Part shown: positions 52,304 through 63,968 of the stretch, piece after piece
Position numbering within the stretch: the stretch's first letter is position 1
Layout: each line of letters opens with the position of its first letter
Assembly (NCBI RefSeq): GCF_024169515.1
Contig: NZ_JAMKCQ010000001.1
Span: 1,302,001-1,366,000, forward strand
Length of the DNA: 64,000 bases
DNA from: Erwinia aphidicola
GTDB lineage: Bacteria > Pseudomonadota > Gammaproteobacteria > Enterobacterales > Enterobacteriaceae
Reading direction: 5' to 3'
Notes under the pieces: generated by a model
Databases searched by the model: none
Seen by the model: only the letters and a program-made list of their open reading frames with translations
What the model was told of the DNA's origin: nothing
Position numbers and translations under genes: made by a program

Positions 52304-52936
52304 ATGGTTCTCGGCAAACCGCAAACAGACCCGACTCTCGAATGGTTCCTGTCACATTGCCATATTCACAAATATCCATCCAAAAGCACGCTGATCCATC
52401 AAGGTGAAAAAGCGGAAACCCTCTACTACATCGTCAAAGGCGCGGTAGCGGTGCTGATCAAGGATGAAGAAGGCAAAGAGATGATCCTCTCTTACCTCAA
52501 TCAGGGTGATTTCATCGGTGAACTGGGCCTCTTTGAAGAGGGTCAGGAGCGTAGCGCGTGGGTACGTGCGAAGAGCGCCTGTGAAGTGGCTGAAATATCT
52601 TATAAAAAATTCCGTCAGCTGATTCAGGTGAATCCTGACATCCTGATGCGCCTCTCATCACAGATGGCGCGTCGCCTGCAGGTGACGTCTGAGAAAGTGG
52701 GCAACTTAGCTTTCCTCGACGTGACGGGCCGCATTGCGCAGACGCTGCTGAACCTGGCGAAACAGCCGGATGCCATGACCCACCCGGATGGCATGCAGAT
52801 TAAGATTACCCGCCAGGAGATTGGCCAGATTGTCGGCTGCTCTCGTGAAACCGTCGGCCGTATTCTGAAAATGCTGGAAGATCAAAACCTGATCTCTGCA
52901 CACGGTAAGACTATCGTCGTTTACGGCACACGCTAA
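52304..52936 (+). CDS. crp: cAMP receptor protein CRP
   Basis: A 210-residue global regulator, the same length as E. coli CRP. The N-terminal cyclic-nucleotide domain has [18 protein letters not shown] with the cAMP-contact E and R. The helix-turn-helix is [20 protein letters not shown]. Two targets in this window are plausible, the GTGA-N6-TCAC site at 57838 among them. Confidence 0.99.
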   Translation: MVLGKPQTDPTLEWFLSHCHIHKYPSKSTLIHQGEKAETLYYIVKGAVAVLIKDEEGKEMILSYLNQGDFIGELGLFEEGQERSAWVRAKSACEVAEISYKKFRQLIQVNPDILMRLSSQMARRLQVTSEKVGNLAFLDVTGRIAQTLLNLAKQPDAMTHPDGMQIKITRQEIGQIVGCSRETVGRILKMLEDQNLISAHGKTIVVYGTR

Positions 52937-52952
52937 CCGGCGCTGAACTCAC

Positions 52953-52980
52953 GGCGCGACATCCCTGTCGCGCCTTTTTT
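52953..52980 (+). terminator. crp terminator
   Basis: A 9-bp perfect stem GGCGCGACA/TGTCGCGCC with loop TCCC, followed by six T. Strong intrinsic terminator 16 bases after the crp stop and 14 bases before yhfK. Confidence 0.93.
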
Positions 52981-52994
52981 ATTTGGTGCAGCGC

Positions 52995-55076
52995 ATGTGG
53001 CGGAGAATCATCTATCACCCCGAAGTAAACTATGCCCTGAGACAGACGCTGGTGCTGTGTCTGCCGGTGGCGATTGGCTGGCTGCTGGGCGACCTGCAAC
53101 GCGGCCTGCTGTTCTCTTTAGTGCCCGCCTGCTGCAACAACGCCGGTCTCGATACCCCCCATAAACGCTTCTTCAAACGCCTGATCGTTGGCGGCAGCCT
53201 GTTTGCCTTCAGCAGTTTCCTGATCCAGTTTGCGGGCGCTGAAGGCGTTCCGCTGCCGGCGATCCTGCTGGTGATGGCGCTGCTGCTTGGCGTCACCGGG
53301 GAGATCAGTCCGCTGCACGCCCGCCTGCTGCCTGCTTCGCTGATTGCCGCCATCTTCACCCTCAGCCTCGCCGGGCGCATGCCGATGTGGGAACCCCCGC
53401 TGCTGTATATCCTCGGCACCGTCTGGTACGGCGCGTTTAACTGGTTCTGGTTCTGGCTGTGGAAAGAGCAGCCGATGCGTGAAACGCTCAGCCTGCTGTA
53501 TCGCGAGCTGGCTGACTACTGCGAAGCAAAATATACCCTGCTGACCAAACTCACCGATCCACAAACCGCCCTGCCTCCCCTGCTGGCACGTCAGCAAAAA
53601 GCGGTCGATCTGATCAACACCTGCTACCAGCAGATGCATATGCTTTCTGCCAACCGCGACAGCCATTATCAGCGCCTGACGCGGGCTTTTCAGGTGGCGC
53701 TGGATTTACAGGAGCACATTGCCGTCAGCCTGCATCAGCCGGAAGAGGTGCAGAAACTGGTGGAGAAAAGCCACGCCGAGGCGGTGATCCGCTGGAATGC
53801 GCAGACCATTGCTGCGCGGCTGCGGGTACTGGCCGATGATATTCTCTACCATCGCTTCGCCGAGCGTTTCACCATGGATAAACAGCTGCAGGCGCTGGAG
53901 AAGATCGCCCGCCAGCACCCGGATAACCCGGTCGGTAACTTCTGCTACTACCACTTCAGCCGCATTGGCCGCGTACTGCGCACTCAGCACCCGCTCTACC
54001 GCCGCGACCTGATGGCCGACCGTCAGCGCCGCCTGCCGCTGCTGCGGGCGCTGAAGAGCTATCTGTCGCTGAAATCGGCCGCGCTGCGCACCGCTGCGCG
54101 CTTCGCGGTGATGCTGACCTTTGCCAGTTCGCTGGCGCTGTTCTTCAACCTGCCGAAACCGTACTGGATCCTGATGACCGTGATGTTCGTCAGCCTGAAC
54201 GGCTATAGCGCCACCCGCGTGCGCATCCAGCACCGAGCGCTCGGCACGCTGGCCGGGCTGGCGGTTGCCGCCGGGACGCTGGGCATGCACGTGCCGGAGC
54301 CGTGGATACTGAGCATCATGCTGGTGATTACCCTGGTGAGCTATCTGTTTATCCGCAAGTTTTATGGCTGGGCCACGGTAGGCTTTACCGTCACGGCGGT
54401 GTACACGCTGCAGCTGCTGTCGCTGAACGGCGCGCAGTTCCTGCTGCCGCGCCTGATGGATACGCTGATGGGCTGCCTGATTGCCTTTGGCGGCATGATC
54501 TGGCTGTGGCCGCAGTGGCAGAGCGGGCTGCTGCGCCAGAATGCGCACGATGCGCTGGAGACCTACCAGAGCGCGTTACAGCTACTGCTGGGCAACGAAC
54601 AGGATGCGGTGAAGCTGGCGTATCAGCGCATGGAGGTAAACCAGGCGCACAATGCGCTGTTTAACTCGCTGCATCAGGCGATGCAGGAGCCGGGCTTTAA
54701 CTCCAGCTATCTGTCCGATATGCAGCTGTGGGTGACGCACAGCCAGTTTATTGTCGAACATATCAACGCCATGACTATCCTGGCACGCGAACACACCATG
54801 CTGACGCCGACGCTGGCGGAGCGCTATTTACAGTCGTGTGAGATTGCGCTGCAGCGCTGTCAGCAGCGGCTGGAGTATGACGGGCCGAGTTCAGAGACTA
54901 ACGTGCTGGAGGTACCGGAAGATTTTCATCAGGGGCCGGTGACCATTATGGAGCGCCATGTGAAGCGCATTCTGGGGCATCTTGGCGTGATGTATACCAT
55001 TTCATCACTGACCTGGAGCCAGCGCCCGCATCATGGCCGCTGGCTGTCACGACGCCTGAGGAAATCCTCAAAATAA
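52995..55076 (+). CDS. yhfK: YhfK family (FUSC/YccS-like) membrane protein
   Basis: A 693-residue inner-membrane protein with two blocks of membrane helices (about 12-135 and 375-500), each followed by a long helical cytoplasmic domain, the FUSC/YccS plan related to aromatic-acid exporter AaeB. E. coli YhfK is its orthologue; function unknown. The ATG at 52995 (MWRRIIYHPEVNYALRQ) matches E. coli. Confidence 0.94.
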   Translation: MWRRIIYHPEVNYALRQTLVLCLPVAIGWLLGDLQRGLLFSLVPACCNNAGLDTPHKRFFKRLIVGGSLFAFSSFLIQFAGAEGVPLPAILLVMALLLGVTGEISPLHARLLPASLIAAIFTLSLAGRMPMWEPPLLYILGTVWYGAFNWFWFWLWKEQPMRETLSLLYRELADYCEAKYTLLTKLTDPQTALPPLLARQQKAVDLINTCYQQMHMLSANRDSHYQRLTRAFQVALDLQEHIAVSLHQPEEVQKLVEKSHAEAVIRWNAQTIAARLRVLADDILYHRFAERFTMDKQLQALEKIARQHPDNPVGNFCYYHFSRIGRVLRTQHPLYRRDLMADRQRRLPLLRALKSYLSLKSAALRTAARFAVMLTFASSLALFFNLPKPYWILMTVMFVSLNGYSATRVRIQHRALGTLAGLAVAAGTLGMHVPEPWILSIMLVITLVSYLFIRKFYGWATVGFTVTAVYTLQLLSLNGAQFLLPRLMDTLMGCLIAFGGMIWLWPQWQSGLLRQNAHDALETYQSALQLLLGNEQDAVKLAYQRMEVNQAHNALFNSLHQAMQEPGFNSSYLSDMQLWVTHSQFIVEHINAMTILAREHTMLTPTLAERYLQSCEIALQRCQQRLEYDGPSSETNVLEVPEDFHQGPVTIMERHVKRILGHLGVMYTISSLTWSQRPHHGRWLSRRLRKSSK

Positions 55077-55134
55077 CGTAGCGGCGGACCCTTTATTTCG
55101 GTCCACCCGCCAGCAGCATGCCCATCATCAGCAA

Positions 55135-55164
55135 GGGGCGACCGGAAAAAAGGTCGCCCCCTAC
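55135..55164. repeat. dispersed palindrome, type A (between yhfK and argD)
   Basis: GGGGCGACC-GGAAAAAA-GGTCGCCCC followed by CTAC. It starts 58 bases after the yhfK stop and ends 10 bases before the argD stop. A second, degraded hairpin (GGCGGACC...GGTCCACC) lies at about 55083-55110. Confidence 0.78.
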
Positions 55165-55174
55165 GATCAAGCGA

Positions 55175-56392
<1,218 letters not shown>

Positions 56393-56425
56393 TCACTACC
56401 TCGCCATTGAGTCATTTCAGGAATG

Positions 56426-56460
56426 TGAAATTATAGTCATAAAATATGCATAAAAAATCA
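56426..56460 (-). promoter_or_regulatory. ArgR operator (two ARG boxes) of argD
   Basis: TGAAATTATAGTCA (56426-56439) and TGCATAAAAAATCA (56447-56460) each resemble the ARG box core TGAATWWWWATTCA, and their centres are exactly 21 bp apart, the spacing bound by an ArgR hexamer. They lie 34-68 bp before the argD start. argD is ArgR-controlled in E. coli. Confidence 0.75.
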
Positions 56461-56478
56461 CAACAAGGCAACCATTAA

Positions 56479-57048
56479 TCAGCCTTTGAGGAAATTAGCC
56501 AGTAGCTGATGCCCCTGCTCGCTGAGGATGCTCTCCGGGTGAAACTGTACGCCTTCCAGCGGCAGGGTGCGGTGACGAAAGCCCATGATCTCATCCGGCT
56601 GGCCGTCGCGCAGCGTCCACGCGGTCAGTTCAAACTGCGCGGGCAGGCTCTCAACGATCAGCGAATGGTAGCGGGTAACGGTCAGCGGATGATTAAGCCC
56701 GGCAAACACGCCGCCATCGTTATGCTCAATCGCGCAGGTTTTGCCGTGCATCACCTGGCGGGCGCGCACCACGCGAGCACCAAATGCCTGGGCGATGGCC
56801 TGATGCCCCAGGCACACCCCGAGTATCGGCAGCTGGCCCGCAAAGTGGCGAATAGCCTCAAGGGAGATCCCGGCATCATCCGGTGTGCAGGGTCCGGGGG
56901 AGATGACCAGCCGTTGCGGTGACAGCGCGCTGATTTCAGCCAGGGTGATGTCGTCATTGCGCCGCACCAGCACCTCCGCCCCCAGTTCTGAAAAATATTG
57001 GTAAAGGTTCCAGGTAAAGGAGTCGTAGTTGTCGATTAGCAGCAGCAT
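56479..57048 (-). CDS. pabA: aminodeoxychorismate synthase glutaminase subunit PabA
   Basis: A 189-residue class I glutamine amidotransferase that supplies ammonia to PabB for p-aminobenzoate (folate). The catalytic cysteine is in LGVCLGHQ, with His and Glu in VQFHPESIL. Start ATG 57048 ([19 protein letters not shown]) matches E. coli. TrpG is similar, but the distance from trp genes and the neighbours argD/ppiA identify PabA. E. coli has fic-yhfG between pabA and ppiA; here there are only 82 bp. Confidence 0.95.
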   Translation of the reverse strand: MLLLIDNYDSFTWNLYQYFSELGAEVLVRRNDDITLAEISALSPQRLVISPGPCTPDDAGISLEAIRHFAGQLPILGVCLGHQAIAQAFGARVVRARQVMHGKTCAIEHNDGGVFAGLNHPLTVTRYHSLIVESLPAQFELTAWTLRDGQPDEIMGFRHRTLPLEGVQFHPESILSEQGHQLLANFLKG

Positions 57049-57077
57049 GGGGGATCCCCAGGAGAAAATAGCAGAAG

Positions 57078-57107
57078 GAAAATAGCTGGGCCGCCAGCAG
57101 GCGGCCC
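57078..57107 (-). terminator. ppiA terminator
   Basis: Stem GGGCCGCC/GGCGGCCC (57088-57095 and 57100-57107) with loop AGCA, followed on the minus strand by AGCTATTTTCC. GC-rich stem with a moderate T tract, 24 bases after the ppiA stop. Confidence 0.65.
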
Positions 57108-57130
57108 GGGCAAAGCTGACCGTCAGATAA

Positions 57131-57703
57131 TTATGGCAGCACTTTGGCAGAGAGGATGACGACCGGTTTTTCCGGCACATTCTGGTATGGACCGAAGGTT
57201 TTGGTCGGTACCTGAGCAATCTTATCGGCAACGTCCATACCTTTAACCACTTTACCAAATACTGCGTAGCCAAAATCGCGCTGGCCGTGGTCGAGGAAAG
57301 CGTTATCCGCCACGTTGATAAAGAACTGGCTGGTGGCGCTGTCTTTATCCGCAGTGCGGGCCATGGAGATAGTGCCGCGCTTGTTTAACAGGCCGTTATC
57401 CGCCTCATTCTTGATGGGCGGTTTTGGCTGTTTCTGCTGCATATCGGCAGTGAAACCGCCGCCCTGCAGCATGAAGCCTGGGATCACGCGGTGAAAGATG
57501 GTGTTGTTATAAAAACCACTGTTCACGTAATCCACAAAATTAGCCACCGATACCGGTGCTTTCTGGTTATTCAGTTCCAGTTCAATACTGCCTGCTGAAG
57601 TGGTCAGCAGCACATGCGTGTCCCCCTTCGCAGCAACAGCGGCGGCAGAGACAGTAGACAGTGCGAGAACTGTCGCCAGCGCGGTCAAAGTACGTTTCAA
57701 CAT
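57131..57703 (-). CDS. ppiA: periplasmic cyclophilin PpiA (peptidyl-prolyl isomerase A)
   Basis: A 190-residue periplasmic cyclophilin. Signal peptide about 1-24 ([20 protein letters not shown]...AVA), then the cyclophilin fold with the active-site segment [16 protein letters not shown] and [15 protein letters not shown]. The ATG at 57703 matches E. coli PpiA in length; an upstream in-frame extension to 57769 is not supported. Confidence 0.97.
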   Translation of the reverse strand: MLKRTLTALATVLALSTVSAAAVAAKGDTHVLLTTSAGSIELELNNQKAPVSVANFVDYVNSGFYNNTIFHRVIPGFMLQGGGFTADMQQKQPKPPIKNEADNGLLNKRGTISMARTADKDSATSQFFINVADNAFLDHGQRDFGYAVFGKVVKGMDVADKIAQVPTKTFGPYQNVPEKPVVILSAKVLP

Positions 57704-57837
57704 GAAAAATTCCTTACTGAGGGCAACAAACCAAAAAAACTCTGCTGATTGTAAAGAGGCACTTACCAACGCGCCAGCGTTTTACCTTTATTTACTCATT
57801 AATCTTATGACGCAACCGCTTCCGCATAGGGAAAATT

Positions 57838-57853
57838 AGTGATTAAGATCACG
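57838..57853. promoter_or_regulatory. CRP-binding site between ppiA and tsgA
   Basis: AGTGATTAAGATCACG contains GTGA-N6-TCAC, a full match to the CRP core TGTGA-N6-TCACA except for the outer bases. It lies 135 bp from ppiA and 125 bp from tsgA, in the 274-bp divergent region. ppiA is known to respond to CRP in E. coli. Confidence 0.72.
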
Positions 57854-57977
57854 TTATGAATGAAATATGAAAATATTTGTTTCAGTAAAGATTTAAGCAG
57901 ATCACGAATCTGGTTAAACTTCTCCCGTTTATCACGGGCACTCCGCCGGTGACCTTCTTTATCAACAGGTTTCCACT

Positions 57978-59162
57978 ATGACAAATCGCGATCGAATTGG
58001 GCTTACCTGGATCAGCTTCTTCTCTTACGCGCTGACCGGTGCAGTGGTTATCGTTACCGGTATGGTGCTGGAGAATATCGCTGCTTACTTCCAGCTGCCC
58101 GTGGCTCAGATGAGCAACACCTTCACCTTCCTTAACGCCGGGATCCTGCTGGCGGTATTCCTGAATGCCTGGCTGATGGAGATCGTGCCGCTGAAGCGCC
58201 AGCTGATCTTCGGTTTCGTGTTGATGGTACTGGCGGTGCTGGGCCTGATGACCAGCCACAGCCTCACCGTCTTCTCGCTGTGTATGTTCGTGCTGGGCGT
58301 GGTAAGCGGGATTACCATGTCGATTGGTACTTTCCTGATCACTCACCTGTATGAAGGGCGCCAGCGCGGTTCACGCCTGCTGTTTACCGACTCCTTCTTT
58401 AGCATGGCCGGGACGATTTTCCCGATCATTGCCGCGGCTATCCTTGCCCGCTCCCTGCCGTGGTACTGGGTTTATGCCTGCATCGGCGTAATCTACGTGG
58501 CGATCTTCGTTCTGGCGCTGTGCTTTGAATTCCCGGTTCTCGGAAAGAAAACCGCCAGCGGCGCGCCAGTCAACAAAGAGAAATGGGGCGTCGGCGTGGG
58601 TTTCCTCGCCATTGCTGCCCTGTGCTACATCCTCGGCCAGCTGGGCTTTATCGGTTGGGTGCCGCTGTACGCGACCAAAAATATGGGCATGGATATCGGC
58701 CAGGCCGGTAGCCTGGTAGGCAACTTCTGGACCGCCTATATGATCGGCATGTGGGCCTTCAGCGCCATTCTGCGCTTCTTCGACCCGCAGCGTATCCTGA
58801 CCGTTCTGGCGCTGGCAGCGACCGCACTGATGTACTGGTTTATCAGCGAAACTGACGCCTCAATGCTGAAGTGGATCATGATGAGCCTGGGCTTCTTCTC
58901 CAGCGCTATCTACACCACCATCATTACCCTCGGCTCGCTGCAGACCAAAGTGGCCTCGCCTAAGCTGGTCAACTTTATCCTCACCTGCGGTACCGTTGGC
59001 ACAATGCTGACCTTCGTGGTTACCGGCCCTATCGTAGACAGCCACGGCCCGCACGCCGCGCTGGCAACCGCAAACGGCCTGTACGCCGTGGTGTTTGTTA
59101 TGTGTCTGCTGCTCGGCTTCGTCAGCAAGCACAAGCTGCACGGACATATGGGTTCGCATTAA
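57978..59162 (+). CDS. tsgA: MFS transporter TsgA
   Basis: A 394-residue permease with 12 membrane helices, orthologous to E. coli TsgA ([21 protein letters not shown]). The substrate is unknown; the Salmonella gene was found as selenite-inducible. In E. coli nirBDC follows it; here codA follows on the opposite strand. Confidence 0.94.
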   Translation: MTNRDRIGLTWISFFSYALTGAVVIVTGMVLENIAAYFQLPVAQMSNTFTFLNAGILLAVFLNAWLMEIVPLKRQLIFGFVLMVLAVLGLMTSHSLTVFSLCMFVLGVVSGITMSIGTFLITHLYEGRQRGSRLLFTDSFFSMAGTIFPIIAAAILARSLPWYWVYACIGVIYVAIFVLALCFEFPVLGKKTASGAPVNKEKWGVGVGFLAIAALCYILGQLGFIGWVPLYATKNMGMDIGQAGSLVGNFWTAYMIGMWAFSAILRFFDPQRILTVLALAATALMYWFISETDASMLKWIMMSLGFFSSAIYTTIITLGSLQTKVASPKLVNFILTCGTVGTMLTFVVTGPIVDSHGPHAALATANGLYAVVFVMCLLLGFVSKHKLHGHMGSH

Positions 59163-59185
59163 TTCACGCCTGAAACCTTTCATAC

Positions 59186-59216
59186 GGGGCGACCGGAAAA
59201 AATGGTCGCCCCCTAC
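59186..59216. repeat. dispersed palindrome, type A (between tsgA and codA)
   Basis: GGGGCGACC-GGAAAAAATG-GTCGCCCC followed by CTAC. It occupies nearly the whole 60-bp gap between the convergent tsgA and codA stops. Confidence 0.78.
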
Positions 59217-59222
59217 CGTTGT

Positions 59223-60500
59223 CTATCGTTTGAAATCCACCTTCTCGCTCTCAGCAAGATGAATGGTGCTGGCGGCAGGCACGGTCTCGGCGATGACCTT
59301 GCCGTGACGGATAGAGTAGCGCACCGGCACCTGACGGCGCAGGGCATCGAAGCCGCTGTCGGCAGGCAGGATCACCAGGTTAGCGCTGTTACCGCTCTGA
59401 ATGCCGTAATCCGGCAGCTGTAGCGCTCTGGCGCTGTTAGTGGTGATAAGCTTGATGCCGGAGTCCAGCTGGTCGTAACCCATCAGCTGGCAGACGTGCA
59501 GCCCCATATGCAGCACCTGCAGCATGCTGGCTGTACCCAGCGGATACCAGGGGTCATACACATCGTCATGGCCAAAACAGACGTTGATACCGGCTTCCAG
59601 CATCTCCTTCACCCGCGTAATCCCCCGGCGCTTTGGATAGCTGTCAAAGCGCCCCTGCAGATGGATATTCACCAGCGGATTAGCCACAAAGTTGATCCCG
59701 GAGAGCTTCAGCAGGCGAAACAGCCGTGAAGTGTAAGCTCCGTTATAGGAGTGCATCGCGGTGGTATGGCTGGCAGTGACGCGCGCGCCCATCTTCTCGC
59801 GGTGGGCCAGGGCCGCCACGGTTTCAACAAAGCGCGACTGCTCGTCGTCGATTTCATCACAGTGTACGTCCACCATGCGCTGATACTTCTGCGCCAGCGC
59901 AAAGGTCTTATGCAGCGATTCGACGCCGTATTCGCGGGTAAACTCAAAATGCGGGATGGCACCAACCACGTCCGCGCCCAGCTGCAGTGCCTGTTCCAGC
60001 AGAGCTTCACCATCAGGATAAGAGAGGATCCCCTCCTGCGGGAACGCCACCAGCTGAATCTCTACCCACGGCGCCATCTCCTGCTTAACTTCCAGCATCG
60101 CTTTCAGCGCGGTCAGCGTCGGGTCGGAAACATCGATATGGGTACGCACGTGCTGAATGCCATTAGCAATCTGCCACTTCAGCGTCTGACGGGCGCGCTG
60201 TTTAACATCCTCATGGGTCAACAGTGCCTTACGCTCCGCCCAGCGCTCAATTCCTTCAAACAGGGTGCCGGACTGGTTCCACGCCGGTTCTCCCGCCGTC
60301 TGGGTGGTATCAAGATGGATATGCGGTTCAATAAAGGGGGGAATGGCCAGGCCGCCTTCGGCATCCAGCGCGGCCCCGCCTGCGATGTTTTGTGGCTGCG
60401 GCGCAACGCGGGCGATTTTGCCCTGCTGGATCTCAATCTGCCACAGCCCTTCACGCCACGGCAGGCGCACGTTGTTAATCCACTGTAATTCGGCTTGCAT
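59223..60500 (-). CDS. codA: cytosine deaminase
   Basis: A 425-residue amidohydrolase-superfamily enzyme that deaminates cytosine to uracil, very close to E. coli CodA. The metal and catalytic residues are present: H60 and H62 (EPHIHLD), H and E in DVHCDEID near 213, H in TASHTTAM, D in FGHDDVYD. The permease gene codB, always upstream in E. coli, is absent; the neighbouring TsgA is an unrelated MFS permease. An inverted repeat GATATG-N8-CATATC lies 21-40 bp upstream. Confidence 0.96.
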   Translation of the reverse strand: MQAELQWINNVRLPWREGLWQIEIQQGKIARVAPQPQNIAGGAALDAEGGLAIPPFIEPHIHLDTTQTAGEPAWNQSGTLFEGIERWAERKALLTHEDVKQRARQTLKWQIANGIQHVRTHIDVSDPTLTALKAMLEVKQEMAPWVEIQLVAFPQEGILSYPDGEALLEQALQLGADVVGAIPHFEFTREYGVESLHKTFALAQKYQRMVDVHCDEIDDEQSRFVETVAALAHREKMGARVTASHTTAMHSYNGAYTSRLFRLLKLSGINFVANPLVNIHLQGRFDSYPKRRGITRVKEMLEAGINVCFGHDDVYDPWYPLGTASMLQVLHMGLHVCQLMGYDQLDSGIKLITTNSARALQLPDYGIQSGNSANLVILPADSGFDALRRQVPVRYSIRHGKVIAETVPAASTIHLAESEKVDFKR

Positions 60501-60601
60501 GGAAACCCTCCGTTATCAACGATATGCTTTTAACCATATCACTGTTCACGGCGGGAGCAGGAAATCTTCGGGAAAGGAATTTATCGGGGGCGGGATCTGG
60601 C

Positions 60602-60625
60602 GTAGGGGTCGGGCATGCCCGACCC
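60602..60625. repeat. dispersed palindrome, type B (after trpS)
   Basis: GTAGGGGTCGGGCATGCCCG then ACCC, identical over 24 bp to the copy at 39505-39528. It lies 11 bases beyond the trpS stop. Confidence 0.8.
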
Positions 60626-60636
60626 ACGGAACGATA

Positions 60637-61641
60637 TTATGGCTGTGCCACGAAGCCGACGGCCTCATACACTTTCTTCAGCGTTTCCTGCGCCTGAGCA
60701 CGGGCTTTTGCCGCACCGTCACGCATCACCTGGTCGAGGAACGCTTCATCGTTGCGGAAGCGGTGATAGCGCTCCTGCAGCTCGCCCAGCATCTGCGATA
60801 CCGCATCCGCCACGGCACCCTTCAGGTGACCATACATCTGGCCCGCGAATTCAGCTTCCAGCTCGGCAACCGGCTTACCGGTGACGCCTGACAGGATATC
60901 CAGCAGGTTTGACACGCCCGGCTTCTCTTTCACATCGTAGCGCACCACCGGTGGCTCATCGCCGTCGGTCATCGCACGTTTAATCTTCTTCACCACCGAC
61001 TTCGGATCTTCCAGCAGGCCGATAACGTTATTGCGGTTATCGTCAGACTTGGACATCTTCTTGGTCGGCTCCAGCAGCGACATCACGCGCGCGCCAGATT
61101 TCGGAATAAACGGCTCAGGCACTTTGAAGATTTCGCCGTACAGCGCGTTGAAGCGCGAAGCGACATCGCGGCTTAGCTCCAGATGCTGCTTCTGGTCTTC
61201 ACCGACCGGTACCTGCGTGGTCTGGTACAGCAGGATATCGGCCGCCATCAGCACCGGGTAATCAAACAGGCCGGCGTTGATATTCTCTTCATAGCGCGCG
61301 GACTTATCCTTGAACTGAGTCATGCGGCTCAGCTCACCGAAGTAGGTGTAGCAGTTGAGGATCCAACCCAGCTGGGTGTGTTCCGGCACATGCGACTGAA
61401 CGAAGATGGTGCTCTTCTGCGGGTCAATCCCGCAGGCGAGGTAGAGTGCCAGCGTATCCAGCGTCGCTTTGCGCAGCGCGACCGGATCCTGGCGCACGGT
61501 GATGGCATGCAAATCAACGATGCAGTAGATACAGTGATAGTCATCCTGCATCTGGACCCACTGACGCAGCGCACCCATATAGTTACCGATGGTCAGTTCA
61601 CCTGAAGGCTGTGCGCCGCTAAATACGATGGGTTTGCTCAT
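60637..61641 (-). CDS. trpS: tryptophanyl-tRNA synthetase
   Basis: A 334-residue class I synthetase, the E. coli length. The HIGH-type motif is [15 protein letters not shown] and the KMSKS loop is [10 protein letters not shown]. Last gene of the dam-rpe-gph-trpS cluster, 17 bp after gph. Confidence 0.98.
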   Translation of the reverse strand: MSKPIVFSGAQPSGELTIGNYMGALRQWVQMQDDYHCIYCIVDLHAITVRQDPVALRKATLDTLALYLACGIDPQKSTIFVQSHVPEHTQLGWILNCYTYFGELSRMTQFKDKSARYEENINAGLFDYPVLMAADILLYQTTQVPVGEDQKQHLELSRDVASRFNALYGEIFKVPEPFIPKSGARVMSLLEPTKKMSKSDDNRNNVIGLLEDPKSVVKKIKRAMTDGDEPPVVRYDVKEKPGVSNLLDILSGVTGKPVAELEAEFAGQMYGHLKGAVADAVSQMLGELQERYHRFRNDEAFLDQVMRDGAAKARAQAQETLKKVYEAVGFVAQP

Positions 61642-61658
61642 GTTTCCGTCCTGAATAA

Positions 61659-62336
61659 TTACAGCCCGAGTGCGGGCAACAAATCGTTAAAGTGATCGAG
61701 CGTGACGTCAGGCTGGCTGGTGGCGATGGGCTCGCCATAGTTGTAGCCGTAGGTCAGGCCGATGCAGGGACATCCTGCCGCCTGCGCCGCCAGAATATCA
61801 TTGCGCGAGTCACCGACAAACACTAACTCGCCCGGCAGCAGGCCAAACGTGCCCAGCACCAGGAACAGCGGTGCCGGATGCGGCTTCTTAGCCACGACAT
61901 CGTCGCCGCCGATAATCAGCGAAAAATAGTCAGCAATGCCCAGTGAAGCCAGCAGCGGCGCGACAAACGGGGTCGGCTTGTTGGTCACCAGCGCCATAGG
62001 CAGATTGTGTTTAGCCAGAGCGGCCAGCGTCTCTTTAACCTGAGGATAAAGCAAACTGCCCCCGTCAACGTGCGAGGCGTAGTGCTGGTCCAGCAGCACG
62101 CGTGCGTCACCGATCAGCGCAGGCGAAGGCGCGTGGCCCAGCGCCCAGGTCAACGCCCGCTCAATCAGAATATCGGCACCGTTGCCAATCCAGGTCGAAA
62201 CGCGCGCAATCCCGGCTGCCGGCAGGTTCAGTGCGCTGAGCGCCCCATCCACCGCGCTGGTCAGCCCCGGTGCGCTGTCGGTCAGCGTGCCATCGAGATC
62301 GAAGGCCAGCGCCCGGATATTAGTGAAATGCCCCAT
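61659..62336 (-). CDS. gph: phosphoglycolate phosphatase
   Basis: A 225-residue HAD-family phosphatase that removes 2-phosphoglycolate formed in DNA repair. Motif [11 protein letters not shown], motif II LVTNKP and motif [13 protein letters not shown] are present. It is 27 residues shorter than E. coli Gph: part of the cap insertion and the tail after LLPALGL are missing, which does not affect the core. It overlaps rpe by 17 bases. Confidence 0.95.
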   Translation of the reverse strand: MGHFTNIRALAFDLDGTLTDSAPGLTSAVDGALSALNLPAAGIARVSTWIGNGADILIERALTWALGHAPSPALIGDARVLLDQHYASHVDGGSLLYPQVKETLAALAKHNLPMALVTNKPTPFVAPLLASLGIADYFSLIIGGDDVVAKKPHPAPLFLVLGTFGLLPGELVFVGDSRNDILAAQAAGCPCIGLTYGYNYGEPIATSQPDVTLDHFNDLLPALGL

Positions 62337-63006
62337 GACGAGATTTCTCCAGTTCTGTCCGCATATCGTCGATCACTTTTTTGTAATCGGGATGACCAAA
62401 AATCGCCGAACCGGCGACAAACATATCGGCGCCCGCTTCTGCGATCGCGCCAATGTTGTCGACTTTGACGCCGCCGTCCACTTCCAGACGAATGTCGTAG
62501 CCGCTCTGGTCGATAAGTTTACGCACCTGACGCAGTTTGTTCAGCGTGCCGGGAATAAACGACTGGCCGCCAAACCCGGGGTTAACCGACATCAGCAGGA
62601 TCACATCAAGCTTATCCATCACATAATCCAGAATGCTGAGCGGCGTGGCCGGATTCAGCACCAGGCCTGCTTTACAGCCGTGTTCTTTGATCAGCTGTAA
62701 CGTGCGGTCAACGTGTTCGGAGGCTTCAGGATGGAAGGTGATATAGCTGGCACCGGCTTTAGCAAAGTCAGGCACCAGGCGATCGACGGGTTTCACCATC
62801 AGATGCACGTCAATAGGGGCAGTCACGCCGTAATCGCGCAGGGCTTTCAGGACCATCGGGCCCATCGTAAGGTTCGGAACGTAATGATTATCCATCACAT
62901 CGAAATGCACCACATCACCACCGGCAGCCAGTGCTTTAGCGGTGTCTTCGCCCAGGCGGGCAAAGTCTGCGGAAAGAATTGATGGGGCAATTAAAAACTG
63001 TTTCAT
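62320..63006 (-). CDS. rpe: ribulose-phosphate 3-epimerase
   Basis: A 228-residue TIM-barrel enzyme of the pentose phosphate pathway. Signatures are [32 protein letters not shown] with metal ligands, [14 protein letters not shown] and LEVDGGV. The ATG at 63006 matches E. coli (MKQFLIAPS); a frame open upstream to 63075 is not coding. Confidence 0.97.
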   Translation of the reverse strand: MKQFLIAPSILSADFARLGEDTAKALAAGGDVVHFDVMDNHYVPNLTMGPMVLKALRDYGVTAPIDVHLMVKPVDRLVPDFAKAGASYITFHPEASEHVDRTLQLIKEHGCKAGLVLNPATPLSILDYVMDKLDVILLMSVNPGFGGQSFIPGTLNKLRQVRKLIDQSGYDIRLEVDGGVKVDNIGAIAEAGADMFVAGSAIFGHPDYKKVIDDMRTELEKSRHGAFH

Positions 63007-63043
63007 CCGTTTCTCCCTGGTTGTGCCTGACGTCAGGCTCTCA

Positions 63044-63865
63044 TCACCGGCCAGTATACAGCGCCAGCAGTTCATTAACCTTTAGGCGACTTCCGCCAAT
63101 ACTGCTGATTGAGCGGCGCACTTTGATTTCGTGCAGCTTGGTCGCCGCCTGATACCACTCGCGCGTTAGCGGAGTGTCATGGTTGGAGATCAGCACGGTA
63201 ATGCTGTTCTCCTGCGCCAGCATAGTGGCCAGTTCGGCCAGATGCTGCTGCTCGCGCATGGTGAAACTGTTGGTGTGGTACGCGGTAAAGTTGGCCGTGG
63301 CCGACAGAGGCGCATAGGGTGGGTCGCAATACACCACCGCCCCCTGCCGCGCTTTCCCCAGCGTAACATCGTAAGATTCGCAGACAAAGGTCGCATGTTG
63401 TGCACGCTCGGCAAACCAGTAAAGCTCATCTTCCGGGAAGTAGGGCTTGCGGTAGCGGCCAAACGGCACGTTGAACTCACCGCTCAGGTTGTAGCGGCAC
63501 AGCCCGTTATAGCAGTGGCGGTTGAGGTAGAGAAACAGCACCGCGCGGCGATAGGCATCAGTGCACTGATTGAACTCCTGGCGACAGGCATAATAGACCT
63601 CGGAGTCATTCCCCTGCGGCGTAAACAGCACGCGCGCATCGGCAACGAACTCATCCGCACGCTCTTTAACGATGTTATAGAGGTTGATCAGGTCGCTGTT
63701 AATGTCAGCCAGAATGTAGCGGGAATATTGGGTATTGAGGAAGACTGAGCCGGCACCGACAAACGGCTCGATCAGGCAATCCCCCTCCGGGAGATGGCGT
63801 CGAATATCATCGAGTAACGGGTACTTGCCACCAGCCCACTTCAAAAAAGCGCGATTTTTTTTCAT
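63044..63865 (-). CDS. dam: DNA adenine methyltransferase Dam (GATC)
   Basis: A 273-residue alpha-class N6-adenine methyltransferase that modifies GATC and directs mismatch repair and replication timing. Motif I FVGAGSVF and the catalytic DPPY motif ([17 protein letters not shown]) are present. Start [20 protein letters not shown] (63865) as in E. coli; an ATG eight codons upstream (63889) is an alternative. It ends at LLALYTGR, slightly shorter than E. coli (278). Confidence 0.97.
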   Translation of the reverse strand: MKKNRAFLKWAGGKYPLLDDIRRHLPEGDCLIEPFVGAGSVFLNTQYSRYILADINSDLINLYNIVKERADEFVADARVLFTPQGNDSEVYYACRQEFNQCTDAYRRAVLFLYLNRHCYNGLCRYNLSGEFNVPFGRYRKPYFPEDELYWFAERAQHATFVCESYDVTLGKARQGAVVYCDPPYAPLSATANFTAYHTNSFTMREQQHLAELATMLAQENSITVLISNHDTPLTREWYQAATKLHEIKVRRSISSIGGSRLKVNELLALYTGR

Positions 63866-63968
63866 GCCGTCGTTTATTACTTTACTCATCAGGCTGTGGT
63901 TACACCGACAGCATATCTGCGCTTTAAATGATCGACGTGCTTTTGGCACGCTCACACACTTGAGGAAA

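Noticed and set aside
53706..54548. 280-codon open frame on the minus strand opposite yhfK.
   Set aside because: It is antisense to a well-supported conserved gene, its translation is rich in Gln/Arg/His with no recognisable domain, as expected of a GC-rich shadow frame.
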